The position numbers and the translations under genes are program-made. The notes beneath the pieces are model-generated. The model saw nothing but the letters and a program-made list of their open reading frames with translations, was not told the origin of the DNA and ran no database searches. Of a stretch of DNA of 64,000 bases, positions 55,560 to 64,000 are shown one piece after another (the first letter of the stretch is position 1; each line of letters opens with the position of its first letter). Origin of the DNA: Neocallimastix lanati (nom. inval.) (Eukaryota; Neocallimastigomycota; Neocallimastigomycetes; Neocallimastigales; Neocallimastigaceae); NCBI GenBank assembly GCA_016946835.1, contig JACVTC010000053.1:243501-307500 (forward strand), given 5' to 3'.

Positions 55560-57433
55560 TTATTTTTTTAGGCTTTCTTGAAATGGATAATACTTCTTCA
55601 AATTCTGCAACTATACCTGTTTTGCGAAGAGGCCTTCGAAGATACGATATTCTGAATAAAGATTTCATTCTTATCTTTATTCATGATCTTCAATCATAGT
55701 CTGTTAGTAAACTTTGGGAATTTCTTAATAAACATATTTCCAATTGATATGAAATAGTTCATGGAATTACAAAAAAATTACACACACCTAATATGGAAAA
55801 CTACTTCATTTTAAGGATAAACTATGATAAACCTATTTATTATCTAAATATTTTATTTATTCTTACTGGATGCCTTCTTATATATAAAATTAATTAGATC
55901 AAAACCAACGAAATTCGAACTTTCAGTTATGTTAAGAAATTCAACAATAAATTTTCTTCTTTTGAAACTAAATCAATAGTAAAAGATTTTCTTTATAGTA
56001 GCATTTACTCACCGTCTACTCAATCTTCAATCTTTGTGTCAGTTGGAACATTAATGGATGGAATGCTGAAAAACGTAATGGTATTAGATACTTTAATGAA
56101 ATTTTTAAACCTATCTGTATTTACTTGCAAGAAGTCGGTAATAGCCAATACTTTAATGTATATTCAGATAATTACCCATTTCTTTGTCACTTTTTGGAAT
56201 TAAGTGTGCTACTCTTGTTGTAAAACCGATTAACTTTGTTAAACCGATAAATTATGCTCCTCTCTTTGGTTCAAATAAAAGAAGATGTTCAAAAGCTCAT
56301 AAAATTATTAACAGAGGATTTTATTGGAGTTATGGGTTTAAGTCTCGCAATTCTTATGTTAGTCTCTATTATATTATTAGTGAATTGAGAATACCTCCTC
56401 TTTCAGCTGTCTTTAGAAAATGGAAAAACTCATCATGTATTATTAATCATCTCACTAATAATATTCCTACTATGTCACATTACTCATGGACTAAAGAATC
56501 AAGGACTTTAGATAAGAAATTAAATGGTAAAAAAAAATCAAGTGAAATAAAAAAGTTTTATTAGGAAAGGTAAGTCTTCAAACCCTCAAAAGCTAAAAAA
56601 GCAATTATTTACAAAGAGAATGATTTTGGATTTATTTCAGAAATCAAAAACTTAACATTTCAATATCCTAAGTATCAGTTGGAATTCTTTTGGATTTCTC
56701 GAATTAGGTGTGGTTTTAAATTTGACATAAGTATTTCCATTAAAAGAAAAATAGTACCCAGAAAATTTCCCTAAATGTTGCCCTTGTTGTGGTGTTAGTG
56801 TACCTAGCTTTTCTCACTGGATCTCTTTTTGAAGTTTTCATTGATAATTGAACAAAAGTCCTTGGATGTTTCTTTAGATTCAGAAAAGGATTATGATAAT
56901 AATATTTATTACTTTATATTGAGTGCTCTTCTTGGTGGGCGTTCAATATATGAAAAAATTAAACTTAATGATGGGGAACAAAGACAATTAGTTGACAATA
57001 TTTTTAAACAAAGTTCAACTTCGTCGATTGTTCCGTATTTTGTGGGGATTGCGGAGTTTCTAACAAAAGTAATACCATTAATTTGTCGATCTTTTAGTTT
57101 GATGAAATGGTATTCCGTTGAATCTACCATTGTCAAGAGCGTCGACGTCGAAATAATAAGGCATGGATTTTCAACTCCCGGTGAAAGAATAGATACAGAT
57201 TCGTTAGATAATACTAATACTGAAATTATTACTCGTAATAATGGACGTGGTGTTATCATCGAGGAATGGGAGAAGTTAGAGGCTATTGCTTCTAACGCAC
57301 TTTTATAATTTTATAATATATAATACTTTATTTCATGTATTTTATTTTTTTTTTTTTTTTTTTTTTTTTTTCATTAAAATCATGTAATTTTATTATTATT
57401 ATTATTATAAATTAAATAAAGTTATTCTCTTAG

Positions 57434-57473
<40 letters not shown>
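55560..57473 (+). mobile_element. LINE copy with endonuclease remnant, deleted RT and poly(A) tail (copy L2)
   Basis: Starts near 55575 (MDNTSSNSATIPVLRRGLRR). About 56040-56170 reads SWNINGWNAEKRNGI and IYLQEVGNS, the beginning of an APE-type endonuclease/exonuclease/phosphatase domain (N and LQE/T motifs). The reverse transcriptase is absent: the text passes directly to the post-RT region (ELRIPPLSAVFRKWKNSSC, NIPTMSHYSWTKESR), a zinc-binding block PKCCPCCGVSVPSFSHW near 56775-56820 and the C-terminal LLGGRS region (open to 57308). Many stops and frameshifts occur upstream of 56829. Poly(A) runs 57437-57472. An internally deleted, dead APE-type non-LTR retrotransposon. Confidence 0.8.
56829..57308 (+). 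pseudogene. LINE ORF C-terminal region (159 aa open)
   Basis: FILSALLGGRSIYEKIKLND, PYFVGIAEFLTKVIPLICRS and IVKSVDVEIIRHG correspond to PKIVGLAEFLTSAIPIISSS and SNSVDVVLIRHN of the copy at 63654-64000. This tail is unlike standard LINE domains: a hydrophobic helix (AEFLT..IPLI) followed by a Ser/Thr-rich end. Its role is unknown. Confidence 0.7.
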
Positions 57474-57475
<2 letters not shown>

Positions 57476-58032
57476 ATTTTTTATTGATAACCCTTTTAGC
57501 AAAAAAATTTATTTCAAACTAATTTTCTTTTATTATTATTTATTATTATATATAATATTTTATTATAAATTATTATACTTATTCAAGTCCATAAAAATAA
57601 AAATAAACTCATTAAATTAATAAAAAAAATATAATTTTTGATATTTTTTCTAATTGTAAAATAAAAACAATTAAAAAACAAATAAAATATATATATATAT
57701 TTAAAATTTATAGTAAAAATGAAGTTAAAAAAAATTATATATATATTAATAAGATTTAAAACTGCAAATATTCATAATGAAAGCCATAGAAAATAAAGAG
57801 ATCAGTGGATAAGATTATAATAAATTTTGATTAAATTTTTAATAAAAAATAAAAAAATAACTAAATAAATAAATAAAATAAATAAATAAGAATTTCTAAC
57901 TATTCTTGTCATAGATGATGTTTTTTGTTTTTTGTTTTTTTGTTTTTTTACCTCTATTACCGTATAAAGTTCTAAATTCTTCTTTAATAATATTGGAAAT
58001 AACTATTTTCAATAATAATTATAAAACATTAA

Positions 58033-58077
<45 letters not shown>

Positions 58078-58429
58078 ATAATTATGAAACATATATAATA
58101 ATAATAATTAAAATAATTGTTTTATTAATTTTATATTTCAAAATAATTATTTATATAAAATAATATATCATAATATAATAATATATTAAATATTAAAATA
58201 ATAAATTTATCCTTTGTACTTTTTATTATTATTATTATTATTTTTTTTTTTTTTTTTTTTTTTCAAATATTAATTTTAATTTTTTATTTTAAATAAAAAT
58301 AATATTTTTTTTTTTTTATTTTTTAATTTTTTAATATATATTAATTATATTTTATTTTATTTATTTTAAATAAAAAAAAAAAAATATTAATCTCAAATTT
58401 TAATAACATAAATATAAAATAAAAATAAA
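57474..58429. other. AT-rich intergenic DNA
   Basis: Repeated poly(A), poly(T) and TTTTTTG runs (57915-57955; 58038-58075; 58241-58262). The 82-aa open frame at 57915 spans an A run read as Lys and is not credible. Confidence 0.55.
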
Positions 58430-59890
58430 ATGACAGATACTGGATTAAATTCTCGGTAAATGAAAATGCAACTATTTTAATTATTTCTATTTATCATAAA
58501 TCATTCGTTACACCGTATAAACATTACTACCATAATAAAATACCAATTCAACAAATTAATGAATAATACATTGTTAATTCAAAATAAATAATAAAATAAA
58601 TAAATAAATAAAATATCTTTTAAATTTTAATTTAATATACTAAAATGAAAATAACAAAACAAAATAATCTAATAACAATAAATAAAAATTATAAATTTAA
58701 ATTTAATGTTTAAAATTAATAAATTCAAAATTTCATTTTCATCTTAATTTATATTTATATATATATATATATTTATACTAAATTATTCTTTAATTCATAT
58801 ATATATAATCATACTTTTTTATTATTACATATAACAATAAAATTATTTATTTATATAATAAATAATTAATAACAGTTTAGAAACTTTTTTAATTTTAGCT
58901 AAAACTAGTAAAGGACTTGGTTGTGCAAAGATAATAAAAGATGCTACAGAAGACAGTAGTATATATACTTTTACAGAATTATTAGAATCACCAAATATTG
59001 CAGCTGTAAATATTTTTTATTTTAAATATTATTAAAGAACTTTCATGTCCATTCTTTGATAATATATAAATAAAAATTGAAATTTAAATTAAAACGAATT
59101 TTACTCTCAATCAATGTATTAATTTCTTAAAATATGTATATATATGTATATATATAAATTTTATTCAGCTTGAAAATAGTGAAGAATATGCAAAAAATTA
59201 TGAAGTTTTAAAACTTTTTGCTTATGGAACTTATCAAGATTATAAAAGTAATTAAAATTAAAAATATATAAATAATTTCTAAAACTTTTTTCTTTATTCC
59301 AAAAGTTTAAATATTAAATATACATCAAAAAATAATAATATTATATATCTATAAATAAAAGATTCTCCAGATAAATATATACCTTTATCTGAAAAGCAAT
59401 TGATCAAATTAAAATTATTATCTTTAGTTACTTTATCTTCGCAATCAAAAGTATTTATTCTTCTTTATGATTACTACTTAATAAATAATTATATCATAAA
59501 ATTAATATAAATAATTATAAATAATCTAAATAATAAATTAAATTACAACATTATATATTTATAACAATATATATTTTTTATTTTTCATCATTAATAAAAA
59601 AGATTCTAAAATATGATAGTCTTCTTGAATATTTAGATATTCCAAATGTTAGAGAACTTGAAGATTTATTAATTAATGCTATTTATCAAAATATTATTCA
59701 TGGAAAATTAGACCAAAGAAATAAACAAGTCGACATTGAATATACTATGAGCAGAGATTTAGAAGCTAAACAAATAATATACATTAAAAATATTTTATCA
59801 AACTGGTAACTTTTAAATATCAAACTATTAATTAAATAATATGCTATTATGGAATTTTATTTATATATTATATATTATAACAATAGATTA

Positions 59891-59921
<31 letters not shown>

Positions 59922-59930
59922 AAAGTATTT

Positions 59931-59973
<43 letters not shown>

Positions 59974-60213
59974 TCTATATTCATTATTTTCTATCTAATT
60001 AGGTTAAATACTTCAGAAACAGTTATTGAAAAATTAGATCAAGAAATTGCTAGAATAGATAAAGAAGTTTCTGCAAAGATAACAATGCAAGAGAAATATG
60101 ATAATGATATTACAGATTTAATAAAAAGATATAAATTAGAAGCAATAAATGATGCTGAATTAAAATTCAAAAATAGTATCACTAAAAAAGATAAAATGAA
60201 GCAACCTTATTAA
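58430..60213 (+). CDS. CSN7: COP9 signalosome subunit 7 (245 aa, 6 exons)
   Basis: Exons 58430-58455, 58876-59005, 59169-59247, 59362-59450, 59603-59805 and 60003-60213 close in phase to 245 aa. The protein reads FLILAKTSKGLGCAKII, YTFTELLESPNIAAL, LLKLFAYGTYQDYK-like (VLKLFAYGTYQDYK), LSEKQLIKLKLLSLVTLSSQ, DIPNVRELEDLLINAIYQNI, GKLDQRNKQVDIEYTMSRDL. Each block lines up with human COPS7A/B (LFAYGTY, LSVVTLA, NVRQLEDLVIEAVY, GSLDQRNQRLEVDY), defining the PCI domain. CSN7 is a scaffold of the complex that removes NEDD8 from cullins, regulating SCF ligases such as those using F-box proteins. A coiled C-terminal helix follows; the usual extended vertebrate tail is missing. Confidence 0.93.
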
Positions 60214-61521
60214 TTCCTAATGATTAATTCCTAATGAATGAGTAATATTTAATAAAAATGATAATAAAAAGGAAAAAGGAAAAAGGAAAAAGAGAAAGAA
60301 AATAATATTTATAATTATAATAATAATATTTATTGATTTTTTTTTATTTAAAATAATTAAAAAAAAAAAATAAAAATGAAAATAAAAAAAAATATAAAAA
60401 AAAAATAATAATAAAGTGTTAGCAACTAGTATTAATTAACATATTAAAATAGTCACAGTCATTATTAACGATTTTAAAATTCTATTATTATTACTAACCA
60501 TTAAATATAAATATTATAAAAATAAAAAATAAAAAATAATATATATCTAATATATAATAATATTTTTATTTTTAGTATAATTATAACTATAAAAATATAT
60601 TATCTATTAAGAAATTAAAAAAAAAAAATACTAATGTATATAAAACCATTAAAAAAAATAAAATAAAAAGTAAAAATAAAAAGTAAAAATAAATAAATTA
60701 TAAAATGCTTTTAATGAATAATTATTTAAACAATTATAAATTATTTAAAAATGAATACAATATATAAATAAAAAAAAATATTAAAAATAAAATATTAACT
60801 TATACTCTTAAAATATATTATAAAAAAATATGAAAAAAAAAAAAATTTTTTTTTCGTTTAATTATTATTATTATTACTATAATTATTAAGTTTATTTTTT
60901 AATATTTACGTAAAATATGTGTAAAAAATAATAATAATAATAATAAAATTAATAAATAAATCAGAATAGACTAATTAAAAAAAATGGGTATAAAATAAAA
61001 TAAAAAAAAAAAAATTAAAAAAATATATATAATAAATATATAATATATAATTTTACAAATATCAAGCATACTAATAATAAAAGTAAAAATAAAATAAAAA
61101 GAAAAAGAAAAGGATTAATTAAAATAAAGATATACAGATAAAAAAAAAATTAAACTTATAAAAATATAGATGATCCTTCATTATGTAAATATATTAGAAT
61201 AATTAATAATTTATAATATTTTTTTTTATCTTTTTTATCATTTTAATTTGAATTAATATGATAATGATTTCTACTTGGAATACATTATGAAAGAAGATAA
61301 TTCTATTCATGGCGAATTAAGAATAATCATTTTTCTAAATATTGTTATTATTGTTATTATTTTTATTATTATTGTTATTATTATTAATAATAGTAGTTGT
61401 AATAATTGGATTGACACTAATATCAATATTACTGTAGGGTATCATTTAATTAAATTTTACTTATTCTACTAGGAATAAATGAAGAGGATAAGGTTAGTTG
61501 AAATAGAAAAATCATTGATTG

Positions 61522-61559
<38 letters not shown>

Positions 61560-61620
61560 TAGGTAAAAGATAACAAATCATGCTTTTTTTTTTTTTTTTT
61601 TTTTAATTTTAATTTTAATC
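60214..61620. other. convergent intergenic region, no gene supported
   Basis: A-rich and TA-rich simple sequence, GGAAAAA repeats at about 60270-60290, A run 61530-61557 and T run 61583-61603. The 65-aa plus frame at 61275 is mostly Ile from ATT repeats and is not convincing. Confidence 0.55.
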
Positions 61621-61934
61621 TTAATTTTGTTTTCGTTGTTCATTTAATTTCTTTTTTGAAATTATTAAATGTTGAAGATATAATTCCTTAGCTTCTTCAT
61701 TTCCTGTTGGTACAAAATTTTTTTTTTCATTTTTTTCCTTTAAACATGTACAATTCAATTGATAAAATTCTAAATCTTTTTTCTGTTGCTCAACTGTAAT
61801 TTGATAGCACTTAATAGTATCATTCAATGTTTTAATTATTATATTTTGCTTTTGAATCAGCTTAGCATTATCATCATTGGAAGTTGATTTTTCAACATCA
61901 TTACTGTCAATATTACTATTATTATTATTATTAT

Positions 61935-61980
<46 letters not shown>

Positions 61981-62422
61981 TGTATTTTCATTTAAATTAT
62001 TTTTTTTAAATTCAATTCTACTGTTATGAATGCCATTCTCATTAAAATTTTCCTTATTATTAGCCTCTAATAAAAATTCCAATTTTTTATTAGAATTTAA
62101 TAATTCCATATTTCTATCAGTTAATAAACGATTAATACTACTTAAATTTTTTAAATGATTTTCATAGATTTGACATTGTCTATTTAATTCAAAAATTTCA
62201 TTTTCATATTTTTCTTTTTCAATTTCGGTTAAATTAACGTTTTCTGATCCAATATTATTACTTTTTTTAATGTTATTATTGTTATTACTATTATTATTTT
62301 CTTTTCCAGGACTTACATGTCTTCCAAAAAAAATACGTTTAAAAAATGTTGTTGCACTATTTTCTTCTTTTATTTTATTTTTAGTCTTTAAGAATTTAAA
62401 AAAAAAAAATAAAATAAAATAA

Positions 62423-62479
<57 letters not shown>

Positions 62480-62953
62480 ATTTAAAATAATAAAATGATA
62501 CATTAATATATTTGGAATTTATTATATAATTGATAATTAAATATACAATCATAAATACATAATAAGTAATTATTAAAATTAAAAATAATAAAAATAATAA
62601 TAAGGGTAATAATAATAATTATATAAATATATATATATGATATGATATGATATGATACAAACCTCTGTTTTATATTTATTTTGTTCCTGTTTTATTTTTT
62701 TATTATTTTTTACTTTTATGGAATCGACATAATGTAATGACCTTTTCTTTTGAGTAGAAAGTACATTATTATTCTTTAAAGAACTATTACTGTTGATTCT
62801 TGTTTTAGATAATTCACTCATTTTTTTATTACATTTACTTTTTTCTTTTATGTCATCCACATAATGAAAAGACTTTATCTTTTGAGTGGAAGGTAAACTA
62901 TTATTCTTTAAGGAATTATTAATACTGATTCTTGTTTTTGATAATTCACTCAT
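61621..62953 (-). CDS. coiled-coil protein with duplicated N-terminus (351 aa, 2 exons)
   Basis: Exon 1 62663-62953 (donor GAG|GTTTGT) joins exon 2 61621-62385 (acceptor TTAAAG) in phase to give 351 aa. Residues 1-44 and 45-85 are a tandem duplication (MSELSKTRISINNSLKNN.. and MSELSKTRINSNSSLKNN.., each ending in HYVD.IK). Exon 2 has an Asn-rich spacer, a coiled coil (about 145-205: YENEIFELNRQCQIYENHLK, LTDRNMELLNSNKKLEFLLE), a Thr then Asn run, and a second coiled coil (IIIKTLNDTIKCYQ, VEQQKKDLEFYQLN). I recognise no family; the pattern is that of a structural or spindle/cytoskeletal scaffold. The intron holds an (AAT)n tract. Confidence 0.7.
61925..61985. repeat. coding (TAG/ATT) microsatellite giving Thr and Asn runs
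   Basis: About 14 GTA (minus-strand ACT, Thr) units followed by ATT (Asn) units inside exon 2 of the coiled-coil gene. Confidence 0.9.
62420..62476. repeat. intronic (AAT)n microsatellite
   Basis: About 17 AAT units in the intron of the coiled-coil gene; the apparent Leu-rich start of exon 2 is a read-through of this tract. Confidence 0.95.
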
Positions 62954-62995
62954 TTTGTTATTATAATTATTAAAATTAATTCATTTTTTTTTAAA

Positions 62996-63043
<48 letters not shown>

Positions 63044-63446
63044 AAAGAAAAAGAAAAAGAAAAAATAAACAAATTATAATAAAAATTAAATAGAAATTTA
63101 AAATTTCAAAAAATTTCAAAAAAATACAATAATAATAAAATATATAATTATTTTAATAATTTTAATGAATATATATTTTGTACGTAAAAAAGAAAATTTT
63201 AATTTAAAAAAAATCAGAAAAAAAAAAATAAAAATAAAAATAAAAATAAAAAATAAAATAAATTAAAAGATTTTAAGGTTTAAGTCTTTAAAAAATTGGC
63301 CCGACATTTTCTCAAATAAAATAAAAATAAAAAATTAATAAAATAAAAAAGTAAAAATAAAAATTTTTTTTTATACTTTTAATTAAAATAGAAAAACTTA
63401 TATTTTATCAATAAAATAAAAATATATATAGATCTTCTTTATAATA

Positions 63447-63502
<56 letters not shown>
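62954..63502. other. AT-rich DNA with long homopolymers
   Basis: A run at about 62998-63041 just upstream of the coiled-coil gene and a T run of about 52 at 63451-63502. The T run is the poly(A) tail of the adjacent minus-strand LINE. Otherwise nothing. Confidence 0.6.
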
Positions 63503-63505
<3 letters not shown>

Positions 63506-64000
63506 CAGGGAAGAGAATACACTTCCAAAACTTTATTAATTTTATTTTAAAAAATACATGTAGGTGAAAAGTACATTTGAAATTAAAAATAAAAAATTTA
63601 AAAAATAAAAAAATATAAGAGCTCGAAAATACTATGTATTTCGGCAAATTGTATTATGCGGGAATTTTTCCCTTCCTAACAAATAAAAAAGAAATAAAAC
63701 CTAGAAGTAACATCTTTAAAATAGATAGTGTGGTGTCCACTAAACTCTCCCCGGATTCATCATTTATTGAACTACTAGGGCAAGATTCATCCTTCGTAGA
63801 AATAGATGACGATCCTGTATTATCATTATGCCTTATCAGTACGACGTCGACGCTATTGGATAAGTTTGGTATTTTGCAATACTTATCAAATAATAGCTCA
63901 AACGAACTACTAATGATAGGTATTGCACTTGTTAAGAATTCCGCCAAGCCCACAATTTTTGGAACAGGTGACTCAGATGAACCTTTGAAAAGTAGTTCAT
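63503..64000 (-). mobile_element. LINE 3' end with poly(A) tail (copy L3), runs off the window
   Basis: On the minus strand the open frame from the window edge to 63654 reads ELLFKGSSESPVPKIVGLAE, then FLTSAIPIISSSFELL, SNSVDVVLIRHN and a Ser/Asp/Glu-rich stretch, ending with a hydrophobic C-terminus (LKMLLLGFISFLFVRKG). This matches the C-terminal region of copy L2. A 3' UTR (63503-63653) precedes the 52-nt tail, which appears as T at 63451-63502. The frame is intact to the window edge, so this copy may be the youngest of the four. Confidence 0.75.

Noticed and set aside
57915-58163. 82-aa ORF with a poly-Lys run
   Set aside because: Lys run is a poly(A) tract; no conserved sequence.
61275-61472. 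65-aa plus-strand ORF downstream of CSN7
   Set aside because: Mostly Ile/Val from ATT/GTT repeats, poor start context, no domain.

Overview
The window is eukaryotic, extremely AT-rich and full of short GT..AG introns, long poly(A)/poly(T) tracts, ATT and TTTA microsatellites and decayed retroelements. Fungal-type genes (DDX49/Dbp8 helicase, CSN7, uS19, a Mi-2/Mit1-like remodeller), Asn-rich low-complexity proteins and a receptor joining a beta-helix ectodomain to a class C GPCR-like 7TM bundle together point to an anaerobic gut fungus (Neocallimastigomycota). That assignment is inference from gene style and composition; no rRNA or other marker fixes the genus.

Layout. 0.3-7.2 kb: a LINE 3' scrap, then a decayed Ty3/gypsy element on the minus strand (gag, zinc knuckle, protease, RT, RNase H, integrase). 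Its RT is split by a 768-bp insertion flanked by a perfect 5-bp target duplication. 9.5-13.9 kb (-): a 1,488-aa Asn-rich protein carrying an in-frame 12-bp minisatellite. 16.2-23.1 kb (+): a 23-exon receptor gene whose exon phases all close (1,245 aa): signal peptide, beta-helix ectodomain, EGF-like module, seven membrane segments. 24.2-25.2 and 37.2-38.2 kb: two decayed copies of a probable MULE-type transposase. 25.3-27.9 kb (+): a broken Ty1/copia element cut off by a TTA microsatellite. 30.0-33.6 kb (+): a two-exon F-box/LRR protein. 34.4-37.1 kb: 55-bp tandem repeats, a cluster of perfect hairpins, and a roughly 400-bp retroposon-like repeat interrupted by an LTR. 39.4-40.5 kb (+): a small four-helix membrane protein.

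41.6-48.0 kb (-): two chromatin genes head to tail. One is a chromodomain protein with an HP1-type aromatic cage. The other is a PHD/double-chromodomain/SNF2 remodeller with C-terminal zinc fingers (1,463 aa over six exons). 48.3-48.7 kb: the second copy of the 400-bp repeat, with an 18-bp target duplication. 49.3-52.2 kb (+): a DDX49/Dbp8 helicase with an unusual DEVD box. 53.2-54.0 kb (+): ribosomal protein uS19 whose first coding exon is only the ATG. 54.9-57.5 kb: two poly(A)-tailed LINE copies. 58.4-60.2 kb (+): COP9 signalosome subunit 7. 61.6-63.0 kb (-): a coiled-coil protein with a duplicated N-terminus. 63.5-64.0 kb (-): a third poly(A)-tailed LINE end.

The host genes cover ribosome biogenesis, translation, protein turnover (F-box, CSN), heterochromatin and surface sensing. 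They do not form a pathway, except that the adjacent chromodomain protein and Mi-2-like remodeller could work together. The strongest candidates for something new are the receptor, the hairpin cluster at 35 kb and the oligo(T)-ended retroposon. Spliced models were read by eye and checked only by phase consistency.
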